NCBI GenBank assembly: GCA_030604195.1
Contig: JAUVWI010000008.1
Location: 1-64,000, forward strand
Source: Spirochaetales bacterium
GTDB lineage: Bacteria; Spirochaetota; Spirochaetia; SZUA-6; DRHE01
Direction: 5' to 3'
DNA: 64,000 nucleotides
A program made the position numbers and the translations under genes. Below the pieces are notes generated by a model. It made no database searches. It saw only the letters and a list, made by a program, of their open reading frames with translations, and was not told where the DNA came from. The first letter of the stretch is position 1. Every line of letters begins with the position of its first letter. Of the stretch, positions 7,800 through 15,420 are shown one piece after another.

Positions 7800-9812
7800 T
7801 CACTTGGTAACCTCGGACAGCATGTCCGCGATATCTTTTTCGATCTGCTTAAGGTCGGCCTCTATCTCCTCCAGCGGCCTTGGTGGTGTGTACTGGTAGA
7901 AGTGGCGGTTGAAGTTGATCTCGTAACCGATTTTGGTTTTGCTGTGGTCAATCCAGGCATCCGGTACGTTAGGAAGGACCTCGCGCTTCATGTACTCGTC
8001 CACGTCCTCGTTAAGCGGTACGTTTTCGTAATCGCGCAACTCCGGATCGGGCTCCGGGTTTCCCTTGGCGTCTGTGCAGATGTCCGCCGTCTCGTCCCGC
8101 TCGGCTAGGGCCATGAGAATGGCTTTGAAGAACGAGGCAGGGAGCATAATCCTTGCTTGATTGAAAGCATTCTTCATCATCCCCTCGAATTCGTCACGGT
8201 TTTTTATAACGCCTTTTGGTGCAAGATTATACAATTCGGAGATGATCGCCTTCTGGAGTTTTATCCCCTCGGAAATCTCGGTCTGGGCGGCCTTGGAGTT
8301 TTTACGCTTCTTGCTGGCGGTCAGCTTGGTGAAGGTCCTGGTTTTTTCGAGGCGTGAGATTCGCTCCTTGTCTACGGCGAAATTGAGCCGCAAAGGGCGT
8401 TCTACTGTGATGCGCCGATAACCGAAATTCTCGTTGTCGAATAGACGCACGCACTCGCCGTCGACCAGGTTACCATAGAGTCGGGTGATCTCGTCGCGCT
8501 GGTCGTCGCATACCTCGTTGCGCTTGTTGCCTAGACTTTTACGCATCTTCTTGAAGAAGATCGTCCCGTCCACAAGCTGAATCTTTCCCTTGCGACACGG
8601 CTCCTTCCGGTTGGTGACGATCCAAAGATAGGTCGAGATGCCGGTATTGTAGAAAAGTTGATCCGGCAGGGCCACGATTGCTTCAAGCCAGTCGTTCTCG
8701 ATTATCCAGCGGCGGATTTCGCTCTCGCCAGAGCCGGCCGCGCCTGTAAAAAGAGGCGAGCCGTTGAAAACAATGGCCAGGCGTGTGCCGCCTTCCTTGG
8801 GATCCTTCATCTTACTGATCATGTGCTGGAGGAAGAGGAGGGAGCCATCGTTGATGCGTGGCAACCCCGCTCCAAAACGCCCGCCAAACCCCTGTTCCTC
8901 ATGCTCGCGTTTGATGAAGTCGGCCTCGGGTTTCCACTCCACTCCGAAGGGTGGATTAGCCAGCATGTAGTCGAACTTGTGGTGCGGGAACCGGTCGTCG
9001 GTGAAGCTGTCACCGTAGGCAATGTGCTCTATATCCTGCCCCTTGATCATCATATCGGACCCACAGATTGCATAGGCCTGCGAATTGTAATCCTGACCGA
9101 AGAATTCCAGGCTGGCGTCGGGGTTTAGTTCGCGTACATACTCCTCGGAAACGGACAACATACCGCCAGTTCCGCAGGCCGGGTCGTATAAAGTCTTGAC
9201 GATGCCCTTGGTGGTCAGTATTTCGCTGTCGGCAATGAAGATAAGGTTTACCATCAGGCGGATGACTTCGCGCGGGGTGAAGTGATCGCCTGCCTCTTCG
9301 TTCGACGCCTCGTTGAACCGCCGGATGAGCTCTTCGAAGATGTAACCCATCTCAATGTTCGACATGACGTCCGGGTGCATGTCAATCTCGCAGAATCTGG
9401 AGACCACAAGATACAGGCGGTCGGCCTTATCGAGCTTGACAATGTGTTCCTCGAAGCCAAAGTGCTCGATGATTTCCCTAGCACGACGTGAAAAACCCTT
9501 GATGTAGTTGATCAGGTTCGCGGCGATGTTATCTGGGTCTCCCTTGAGCTTCTCCAAGGTGTAGCGGCTGGTGTTGTATAAAGGCACCCCTGTTACGCGG
9601 CAAAGAATCGGTTCAACGTTTTTGACTTTACCGCCTTGGAGCTTCTTCAATCGTTCAAGCACCTTCTCTTTTGTGGGCTCCAGCACACAGTCAAGCCGTC
9701 GCAGAACGGTGAGTGGGAGCATGACGTCCTTGTACTGGTTCGGGCGGTATGGCCCGCGTAGAAGGTCCGCTACGGACCAGATGAAGCTGACTTTTTCTCC
9801 AAAATTGTTCAT
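7800..9812 (-). CDS. hsdM: Type I restriction-modification methyltransferase subunit (HsdM)
   Basis: HsdM methylates adenine in the target, using S-adenosylmethionine, and protects host DNA. The 670-residue protein has the HsdM N-terminal helical domain (NFGEKVSFIWSVADLLRGPY onward), SAM-binding motif I DPACGTGG (210-217) and the catalytic NPPF motif (286-289). A long helical C-terminal part would contact HsdS. It is the first gene of the operon, and a promoter with good -35 and -10 boxes lies about 110 bases upstream. TAGGA sits close before the ATG. The block reads more GC-rich than the chromosomal genes to the right, consistent with transfer. Confidence 0.95.
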   Translation of the reverse strand: MNNFGEKVSFIWSVADLLRGPYRPNQYKDVMLPLTVLRRLDCVLEPTKEKVLERLKKLQGGKVKNVEPILCRVTGVPLYNTSRYTLEKLKGDPDNIAANLINYIKGFSRRAREIIEHFGFEEHIVKLDKADRLYLVVSRFCEIDMHPDVMSNIEMGYIFEELIRRFNEASNEEAGDHFTPREVIRLMVNLIFIADSEILTTKGIVKTLYDPACGTGGMLSVSEEYVRELNPDASLEFFGQDYNSQAYAICGSDMMIKGQDIEHIAYGDSFTDDRFPHHKFDYMLANPPFGVEWKPEADFIKREHEEQGFGGRFGAGLPRINDGSLLFLQHMISKMKDPKEGGTRLAIVFNGSPLFTGAAGSGESEIRRWIIENDWLEAIVALPDQLFYNTGISTYLWIVTNRKEPCRKGKIQLVDGTIFFKKMRKSLGNKRNEVCDDQRDEITRLYGNLVDGECVRLFDNENFGYRRITVERPLRLNFAVDKERISRLEKTRTFTKLTASKKRKNSKAAQTEISEGIKLQKAIISELYNLAPKGVIKNRDEFEGMMKNAFNQARIMLPASFFKAILMALAERDETADICTDAKGNPEPDPELRDYENVPLNEDVDEYMKREVLPNVPDAWIDHSKTKIGYEINFNRHFYQYTPPRPLEEIEADLKQIEKDIADMLSEVTK

Positions 9813-9920
9813 ATCAAATCCTAATTGCGGATCTCCTTAACCAGCACCGGGAACTTAGTTCTTCTGTGTTCATTCTATATACCTCTTGTTTGGCGGCAGA
9901 CTATTGGCCCATGATTAAAT

Positions 9921-9948
9921 ATAATAGTGTATGTTATATCATTCGCAA
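9921..9948 (-). promoter_or_regulatory. Predicted sigma70 promoter of the hsdM operon
   Basis: On the minus strand a TTGCGA -35 (9948-9943) and a TATTAT -10 (9926-9921) are 16 bases apart. They lie between the displaced ssrA fragment and hsdM, leaving a leader of about 100 bases. No other pair of similar quality was seen in this gap. Confidence 0.5.
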
Positions 9949-9988
9949 GGCAAAAAGCAAGAAAAAATAGACTTAAGAAAATGGATAG

Positions 9989-10109
9989 TGGAGGTGGCGG
10001 GAGTCGAACCCGCGTCCTGAAGTGCGCTACAGAAACTTCTACAGGTATAGCTGCTTCTTATAAATTTTCAGAGCAAGGTTGGCGAAGCAGCATGGCCTTC
10101 TTGAAGCCT
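9989..10109 (-). repeat. Displaced 3' end of ssrA (att-like copy)
   Basis: This 121-bp segment matches the 3' end of the intact tmRNA gene (11820-11940) with 6 mismatches by eye. The terminal 38 bases, covering acceptor, T arm and adjoining sequence, are identical. No tmRNA 5' half or tag sequence lies upstream of it, so it is a fragment and not a second gene. Confidence 0.85.
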
Positions 10110-10115
10110 TCGTAT

Positions 10116-10535
10116 TTAAAGCCTTATCAAGCCTTTTTGATATAAGTAATAGCCATTACCGGTTGTAGTATAAGCAAGCACGATCAACCCTTTTAATATT
10201 TCATCTATTTCACTATTATTTTTTAGACAATCATATAATTTACTAATTAAAAGAAATAACTTATCGAAAATCTCTTTTGTTATATGGAGGGGAAAGGCTT
10301 TTTTATTTTTCATTGCATCATACCGAGCACTAAATGCAGCATGTGTAGTAGATAGTGCATGGTGCAAGAAAATTAGATCAGAATCAAACTCAATATTCAT
10401 AACACGATTGACTGCACCATGTAAGGCGCTAAGTAAATATAGTTTTTCTTCCATGCTTTCTGCCATTGCTATACTTTCAAGAACGTATTCGAATTCATCT
10501 AAGATTAGTTTTCTATTATTTTCAGTAATATTCAT
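10116..10535 (-). CDS. Uncharacterised helical protein of the ssrA islet
   Basis: I do not recognise this 139-residue protein. It is predicted soluble and mainly helical, with no signal peptide or membrane segment, and is rich in Leu, Glu, Asn and Ile. It has an AT-rich codon choice like the neighbouring antitoxin gene and unlike the GC-richer R-M operon. It lies 11 bases after the antitoxin gene on the same strand and is probably cotranscribed; its stop is only 6 bases from the displaced ssrA repeat, so it is the last gene before the island border. A third component of the toxin-antitoxin module or an unrelated cargo gene are both possible. Confidence 0.6.
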   Translation of the reverse strand: MNITENNRKLILDEFEYVLESIAMAESMEEKLYLLSALHGAVNRVMNIEFDSDLIFLHHALSTTHAAFSARYDAMKNKKAFPLHITKEIFDKLFLLISKLYDCLKNNSEIDEILKGLIVLAYTTTGNGYYLYQKGLIRL

Positions 10536-10546
10536 TTATTTTCTCC

Positions 10547-10963
10547 TTAAGATACTTTTGCAAAAGCGGGCAGCTTTCCTTCCTCGCACCCCAGTTTGGT
10601 ATCATTCGCATCATAAAGAGGATTCGGCTCGCTCTCTTCTTCGTCGAATGAAGCAAAAAGGAAATCTGTCATCTTTTGAGCGTAATCAATTTTCTGTAAG
10701 TCAATATCCGGTTTCATACCAAGAGCTTTTGCAATCTTACATATTGTCAGAATTGTCATGTTATTGCTGCCCTGTAAAATCTGGCTTATATATGATTTGC
10801 TAACGCCCAGGTTTTTTGCTAATTCCATTTTGGTAATATTTAGTTCTTTAATACGTTTGCCGATTTCCATCGCAATCTTAATTGCAAAGCATTCTGCCTG
10901 ATATTCCGGCGTTTCTTCGATTCCATCAGTTAATTCTTCCCACCATCCTTTTAGATTTGCCAT
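10547..10963 (-). CDS. XRE-family helix-turn-helix antitoxin (HigA-like)
   Basis: The 138-residue protein carries a Cro/C1-type helix-turn-helix in its middle: ITKMELAKNLGVSKSYISQILQG, with the recognition helix at SKSYISQIL, then a NMTILTICKIAKALGM tail. The N-terminal ~45 residues and acidic C-terminus are probably the toxin-binding and dimerising parts. I chose ATG 10963 because GGGAGGA lies 6 bases upstream; a longer frame begins at 10993 without such a site. It follows the RelE/HigB-like gene by 39 bases, the toxin-first order usual for HigBA. The protein should repress the pair through an operator such as the palindrome at 11383-11398. Confidence 0.82.
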   Translation of the reverse strand: MANLKGWWEELTDGIEETPEYQAECFAIKIAMEIGKRIKELNITKMELAKNLGVSKSYISQILQGSNNMTILTICKIAKALGMKPDIDLQKIDYAQKMTDFLFASFDEEESEPNPLYDANDTKLGCEEGKLPAFAKVS

Positions 10964-11002
10964 TTTAATCCTCCCACCTAGGATCTTTATCAAATTTTCG
11001 TT

Positions 11003-11362
11003 TCAAATTGACAGCACGTCTATATTGTTTTTTTCTTTCATTCTTTTTTTTCTGAATGAAGTTGCCAATAACAACCTATTGTCGTCATAATGAAAAAAAC
11101 TTATCCTATATCCATTACCTCTTTTAAATTCATAAAAAATCTCATTACCTTCTTTCCAGTGATCAACTTGGTCCGATGTAAAACCCTTTGTTCCTTCCTT
11201 GCCAGCTATTTCGAAATACCTTAAAAACCCATTTACTATGCCGCTTAACTTTTTGTTTCCTCGATTTTTATCAAGAAAATCCTTTACTTCCGATTCTCCT
11301 TTATTATCGACTAGTAAATATATTTGTTTATGACTGCCTTCAAGAAATAGTTTAGCCCGCAT
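11003..11362 (-). CDS. RelE/HigB-superfamily toxin (phage Gp49-like)
   Basis: The 119-residue protein has the plan of HigB/Gp49-like mRNA interferases: a strand ending in YLLVDNKGESEVKDFLDKN, a helical middle with KLSGIVNGFLRYFEIAG, then EFKRGNGYRISFFHYDDNRLLLATSFRKK, whose basic C-terminal strand pair matches the RNA-cleaving part of the fold. It is the first gene of a toxin-antitoxin pair, followed by the XRE gene. The ATG at 11362 has no clear ribosome site; a TTG at 11380 is in frame just upstream, so the exact start is open. Weak translation of the toxin would suit this kind of module. Confidence 0.75.
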   Translation of the reverse strand: MRAKLFLEGSHKQIYLLVDNKGESEVKDFLDKNRGNKKLSGIVNGFLRYFEIAGKEGTKGFTSDQVDHWKEGNEIFYEFKRGNGYRISFFHYDDNRLLLATSFRKKRMKEKNNIDVLSI

Positions 11363-11377
11363 GTATCCATTTGTCAA
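11349..11377 (-). promoter_or_regulatory. Consensus-like -35/-10 pair overlapping the toxin start
   Basis: On the minus strand TTGACA (11377-11372) and TAAACT (11354-11349) are exactly 17 bases apart. The start site would fall near 11342, downstream of the toxin ATG, so this promoter would serve the antitoxin alone unless the real toxin start is different. Internal antitoxin promoters are known in other modules; here it is only a sequence prediction. Confidence 0.35.
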
Positions 11378-11382
11378 CAAAG

Positions 11383-11398
11383 TTAAGTTTAAACTTAA
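11383..11398. promoter_or_regulatory. Perfect 16-bp palindrome upstream of the HigBA pair
   Basis: TTAAGTTTAAACTTAA is identical on both strands. It lies 20 bases before the toxin ATG and next to the TTGACA box, the place expected for the operator of an XRE antitoxin dimer. Confidence 0.5.
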
Positions 11399-11819
11399 TT
11401 TTTATTGGTCTCCTCTCCATTTTCATCCCTGCTTGTATAGTAGGTTTAGTGTATTGCATTGAAAGGTGAAATCAAGCAAATAAATGAGAAATCAGCTCTT
11501 CTCTGGCCTCCCTACACCTCATCCCCTCTCCCATGGACAGCGCAGGATTCCGCGTCAACAAATCGACGATACTCCATTTCAATTGAGACTTCGAGATACT
11601 CCGGCCACATCCGAGACAGCAAACCAGGGCTTGCCGGCAGACTGCGAATGTTGGCTGGATGAGCGTTGGAACAGACCATGACACATCTGAATTTGCAGTG
11701 GAAAGTATTAGGCACTGGTGGCACAAGATGGGGGATCGCGTTATACAAAGACCGCGAAGGGTTGAGTATCCAATCTGAACTGAATACGAACGAATACCAA
11801 AAGGGAAAGAAATAACTAA
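11399..11819. other. Gene-poor 420-bp stretch of the islet next to ssrA
   Basis: No convincing gene was found. Short frames exist on both strands but share no family signature and have no ribosome sites. The middle (about 11510-11700) is clearly more GC-rich than the toxin-antitoxin genes beside it, so it may be a remnant of another element, for example the lost integrase or attachment-region DNA. Confidence 0.4.
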
Positions 11820-11940
11820 TGGAGGTGGCGGGAGTCGAACCCGCGTCCTGAAGTGCGATACAGAAACTTCTACAGGTTTAGCTGCTTCTTATAAGTTTTC
11901 GGCGCAAGGTTGGCGAAGCAGCATGGCCTTCTTGACGCCT
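11820..11940 (-). repeat. ssrA 3' end, att-like copy within the intact gene
   Basis: This is the partner of the fragment at 9989-10109, with 115 of 121 bases identical by eye and the same orientation. It supplies the 3' acceptor and T-arm half of the working tmRNA gene. Confidence 0.85.
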
Positions 11941-12174
11941 GAGACTGCATTAATTTTCCCTGCTTTTCTGCAGACCTTTAAGCAGGTAAGTCCCGGTTTG
12001 TGACAGGCAGCACCGAATGCTCGGAACAGGGCTTCGGGTACCCGTGGCTGCAACTAAGCAGCCAGTGCTAATTCTGTATTATCAGCAGTTAAATGTTTTG
12101 CCGCTTTTAGGAGATCGGCGCTCCACCTGCAGTCCCTGTCTCAACGAGCCCCCAGTCGAGACCGTTGCACCCCC
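11820..12174 (-). ncRNA. ssrA: Transfer-messenger RNA (tmRNA)
   Basis: The gene reads 5'-GGGGGTGCAACGGTCTCGAC at its start and ends in TTCGACTCCCGCCACCTCCA. The ends pair as a 7-bp acceptor stem with one G-U pair, and no CCA is encoded. The tag frame (12101-12054) gives AKHLTADNTELALAA followed by TAG; the ALAA ending is the usual protease signal. With SmpB, tmRNA frees stalled ribosomes and tags the unfinished protein. smpB lies just upstream on the same strand. Its 3' end has served as an integration site, as the second 3' copy at 9989-10109 shows. Confidence 0.95.
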
Positions 12175-12231
12175 CTTATTTAAATTAACGGCAGATACGC
12201 TGACCCGTATAAGCAGGTCAGGGCGACAAGC

Positions 12232-12696
12232 TCAATAGCGTTGCCGCATCTCTCTTTCAGCCTCCCTCTTTATATCCTTGGCCTTGATAGCCTGCCGTTT
12301 ATCTACCGTTCTCTTTCCCCGGCAGATGCCCAGTTCAACTTTTACCAGGCCACCTTTAAGATAAAACTTCAAGGGAACTAATGTCAACCCTTTTTCATCT
12401 ACCTTACGTCTTAGCCGTTTTATCTCCTGGCTATGAGCTAAGAGTTTTCGCTTACGGTCGGGATCATGGTTGTGGATATTGCCGAAGGCGTAGGGGGTAA
12501 CATGGAGGCTGATAAGCCACAATTCATCATTTTCGATTTTAGCGTAGCTGTCGCGAAAGGAGAATTTGCTCTCTTTTATGGATTTGACTTCGGTTCCTTT
12601 GAGCGCAATTCCGCACTCCAGCTTATCTTCTACAGTGTAATTATAAAAAGCGCGGCGGTTGGAGGCCAGTATTTTGATTCCGCCGTCATTTTTCAT
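12232..12696 (-). CDS. smpB: SsrA-binding protein SmpB
   Basis: SmpB binds the tRNA-like part of tmRNA and brings it to stalled ribosomes. The 154 residues match the family: ASNRRAFYNYTVEDKLECGIALKGTEVKSI, the SFRDSYAKI strand, the NIHNHDPDRKRKLLAH segment, the LVPLKFYLKGG strand, and the basic tail GKRTVDKRQAIKAKDIKREAEREMRQRY that enters the decoding site. It lies 57 bases upstream of ssrA on the same strand, a common partner arrangement, and its start overlaps the end of the SUMF1-domain gene by 11 bases. A short inverted repeat (CTGACC/GGTCAG near 12200-12223) sits between smpB and ssrA but has no T run. Confidence 0.97.
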   Translation of the reverse strand: MKNDGGIKILASNRRAFYNYTVEDKLECGIALKGTEVKSIKESKFSFRDSYAKIENDELWLISLHVTPYAFGNIHNHDPDRKRKLLAHSQEIKRLRRKVDEKGLTLVPLKFYLKGGLVKVELGICRGKRTVDKRQAIKAKDIKREAEREMRQRY

Positions 12697-14320
12697 CTAA
12701 AACAACCCTGAAACCAAGGTATGGACTGCACCAGTCCGGAGGCTGCGAGCCACGGGTATACAGTTTCACCAGCTCTTTATCATTGGCCCAGGAGCCTCCT
12801 CTTACTGCTCTTTCCGCTCCTATTGCCGGTGAATGATAATCATCAATAATATTTAACTGCGGATACTGAGAAGTAAAGAAATAGCTGACCGGTGAAAACC
12901 AGTCCATGCACCACTCCCAGACATTTCCCGACATGTCATGTAAACCGTAACCATTGGGTGGGCCCTGAGCAACGCGGCGGGGACTTTGCGTATTATTATT
13001 CAAGAAGTTTTCGCCATCCGCACTGCGGCCGAGAGGGTAGGGTTTACCAACCAGGCCGCCCCGCCCAGCCCATTCCCATTCACTCTCATAGGGCAGACGC
13101 GCAGTAAGGCTGTATTTGGAGCTCAGCCAGTCACAGTAAGCGCTTGCCGCAGCAAAGGAAACATACACTACCGGGAAATCATCCCGGTCCCCAGGTATTT
13201 GATCCTCCTGCCACTCAGAAAGATAATCTTTGGTAACCAGCTTGTTTGCCAGCAGTTCGTCAAGGTTGTTTTTACTCCAGGCGGGGTTTTCTGAAATAAA
13301 GGTCTTAAACTGGCTGTTGGTAACCTCTGTTTGTGAAATATAAAATGAAGACACTGCTACCGGATGGGGAAGCAGCAAGTCGATCCTGTTGCCTAAAGAG
13401 GCTAAATCGTCATCCCGTCCCCGGATCAAGGTTCCCCCAGGGATTTTATTAAAAATGATGCCGGCTAGATTCAGATTATCCAGGGAAAAGAACGCAGCCG
13501 TATTGCCCTCAGTCGATAATTGAAGGGCTGCTATAGATTCAATTGTTTTTTGATGAAATTTGCTAAACCATTCGGAAGAGGTAAAGATTTCAGCCATATC
13601 TGAAGGCAATGACAACAGAAGCCAGTAAGGGAAGTTATGATACTTTTCTTTAACTTGTATTATATTTTTTACTATTCGCTGTAAAGAGCCTGGATTTAAG
13701 GCTAATGTACCGCTTTCAAAAGAAGCAACCGCCTGAAGAATATTCTTTAACTGGTAGGGTGAATTAATAAAATACTTTGCGTTGTCTAAAAATGAATACA
13801 TTTTCACTCTATTCTCAGGTGTAAGCCTGGCTGCTGCTTGAATAGTTTCGCTTAAAAGCTCCGGAATATGGTTATTGGCGGCAAAATCATAAAGCGCATT
13901 ATTCAAGAGAGCGTCAAGATCAGAGATTTCAAGATTGACCTCATATCTTTTCTTTACAGGAAAAAACAAAGTTGCAAAAATCCGGCCTCCTATATCTTCC
14001 TTAGATTTGAAAGTGCGGTAATAAGGTTTTTTTACCTCAATATTCTTATTCCCCGCTTCTATAAAAACCTTGCAGGGTGTAATTCCCAGAAACTTCCCGT
14101 CAACCATGACTGTAGCTTTTGAGGGAAAGCTGTGAAAAGTTGCATAGGTTCCTCTGTGGCGTATACCTGGATAGAAGAGCGCCATAAATAAGATCAAAAT
14201 AACTATAATGGAGTATAGAACCGTTAAGTAGGCGCCCGGCTGCATGCCGAGAAATGGTTTCAGCCTGACCTTTACCTCAGAGAAATCGGGTATCGGCTCC
14301 CTGTTTTTCTTTATTCGCAT
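12686..14320 (-). CDS. Membrane-anchored PEGA and SUMF1/FGE-domain protein
   Basis: The 544-residue protein has a short cytoplasmic N-terminus, one membrane helix (about 33-50), a PEGA-type domain just outside it (SFPSKATVMVDGKFLGITPCKVFI), a helical middle of ~150 residues that I do not recognise, and a C-terminal formylglycine-generating-enzyme fold: GTLIRG, FYISQTEVTNSQFKTF, YCDWL, RLPYESEWEWAGRGG, MSGNVWEWCMDWF, AVRGGSWA and LGFRVV. The usual active-site cysteine context is not evident, so a binding or envelope-modifying role is as likely as sulfatase activation. It overlaps smpB by 11 bases and diverges from lepB at 14397. Confidence 0.8.
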   Translation of the reverse strand: MRIKKNREPIPDFSEVKVRLKPFLGMQPGAYLTVLYSIIVILILFMALFYPGIRHRGTYATFHSFPSKATVMVDGKFLGITPCKVFIEAGNKNIEVKKPYYRTFKSKEDIGGRIFATLFFPVKKRYEVNLEISDLDALLNNALYDFAANNHIPELLSETIQAAARLTPENRVKMYSFLDNAKYFINSPYQLKNILQAVASFESGTLALNPGSLQRIVKNIIQVKEKYHNFPYWLLLSLPSDMAEIFTSSEWFSKFHQKTIESIAALQLSTEGNTAAFFSLDNLNLAGIIFNKIPGGTLIRGRDDDLASLGNRIDLLLPHPVAVSSFYISQTEVTNSQFKTFISENPAWSKNNLDELLANKLVTKDYLSEWQEDQIPGDRDDFPVVYVSFAAASAYCDWLSSKYSLTARLPYESEWEWAGRGGLVGKPYPLGRSADGENFLNNNTQSPRRVAQGPPNGYGLHDMSGNVWEWCMDWFSPVSYFFTSQYPQLNIIDDYHSPAIGAERAVRGGSWANDKELVKLYTRGSQPPDWCSPYLGFRVVLDEK

Positions 14321-14396
14321 GGGCAGATTATAGATTTCAGGCGATTACTTGTCAATGAGAGTAGAAACATGCTAATCTCCTCTGCGGAGAATAATA

Positions 14397-15419
14397 TTGA
14401 CCTGGTCTGAGTGGAGTACACAAATACAGAAAAAAACAGAGAGCTTTCTTACCTGGCGTAAGCGGCGCCATCTGGTAAAGAAAGAAAAACAGAAGCGCAA
14501 GAATCCGGTTCTGGATTGGGTGGACGCCATTATATCAGCGGTTTTTATTGTGCTGTTAATTAATCAATTTCTGCTCCAGGCCTATATGATTCCCTCCCAA
14601 TCAATGGTGCCTACCTTGAAAATTAGTGACCGGATTTTTGTAAATAAAATAATCTACGGCCCGGAGCTTCTGCCCGGGTTATTCAAGGTTAACAGCCCCA
14701 GAGAACCCAGAAGAGGAGAGGTGATTATCTTTGAGAACCCCTCCTATATACCTATTGGACCGGTCAAAGATATTTTACAGCGGGTGATCTATATGATTAC
14801 TCTCTCTTTGGTGGATATTGACCTTGACGAGTATGGCCGGCCCAAACATCACTTTTTAATAAAACGCGCCGTGGCTACGGCTGGTGACCGCATCAGGATG
14901 AATAAGGGAGAAGTGGAGATCATGTTGCCGGGTCAAAATTACTGGCATACTGAAGACGAAATTAAAGAGCGCTATAATCTCCAATATACCAGGCGCCGGA
15001 TCTTTTCACCTGACGAATATCCTTACTTTGAGAAAGCCGGAGAAGCGCTGGCTCTATTGGATGGCGGATTAACTCCGGATAACGATCAGAAAAATGCGGT
15101 TAACCGCTATTTTTATATTACCGACAGCACCGCCGGCGCATCTTCCTGGAGCCAGAAAGAATTGATCGATAATGCCAGTGTGCAGGAATCGCGGTATGCA
15201 GCTCTTTATGCGCTTAAACCCTACAGCCGGCTTTTCCGTGATCAATGGAGCATTCTGGAAAGAGGCTGGTACATCCCGGAGGGCAGGATATTTCCCATGG
15301 GGGACAATCGTGATGACTCCAGAGACGCCCGTTTCTTTGGGCCGGTGCGCCTGAAAAAAGTGCTGGGAATGGCCCTTTTCAAATACTGGCCTTTATCGCG
15401 ACTGGGAATAATCCGCTAA
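14397..15419 (+). CDS. lepB: Signal peptidase I, long form
   Basis: Type I signal peptidases cut signal peptides from exported proteins at the outer face of the inner membrane. The 340-residue protein has a basic N-terminus, one membrane helix (about 42-62), the serine box IPSQSMVPTL with nucleophile S69, the lysine box LIKRAVATAGD with K156, and the C-terminal GDNRDDSRDARFFGPV box. About 80 extra residues between the lysine box and the last box make it longer than the classic enzyme. Translation starts at TTG with GGAG 7 bases upstream. A second signal peptidase follows after one base, so the two are coupled. Confidence 0.93.
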   Translation: MTWSEWSTQIQKKTESFLTWRKRRHLVKKEKQKRKNPVLDWVDAIISAVFIVLLINQFLLQAYMIPSQSMVPTLKISDRIFVNKIIYGPELLPGLFKVNSPREPRRGEVIIFENPSYIPIGPVKDILQRVIYMITLSLVDIDLDEYGRPKHHFLIKRAVATAGDRIRMNKGEVEIMLPGQNYWHTEDEIKERYNLQYTRRRIFSPDEYPYFEKAGEALALLDGGLTPDNDQKNAVNRYFYITDSTAGASSWSQKELIDNASVQESRYAALYALKPYSRLFRDQWSILERGWYIPEGRIFPMGDNRDDSRDARFFGPVRLKKVLGMALFKYWPLSRLGIIR

Positions 15420-15420
15420 A

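Larger units (their letters stand above)
9989..11940. mobile_element. ssrA-associated mini-island (HigBA islet) between att-like repeats
   Basis: Two 121-bp direct copies of the 3' end of ssrA (9989-10109 and 11820-11940) bound about 1.7 kb of AT-rich DNA carrying an unknown gene and a toxin-antitoxin pair. This is the footprint of site-specific integration into the tmRNA gene: the element restores the 3' end and pushes the old one to the far side. No integrase is present, so it would be a decayed or trans-mobilised element. Confidence 0.7.

Noticed and set aside
7410-9128. Plus-strand frames of 156-232 codons opposite hsdM and the nuclease gene
   Set aside because: Both sense genes are complete with catalytic motifs; the antisense frames show no motif and no ribosome site.
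9989-10109. A second tmRNA or a tRNA gene
   Set aside because: It has the acceptor/T-arm half but no 5' half, tag frame or D-arm partner, so it is a displaced 3' fragment of ssrA.
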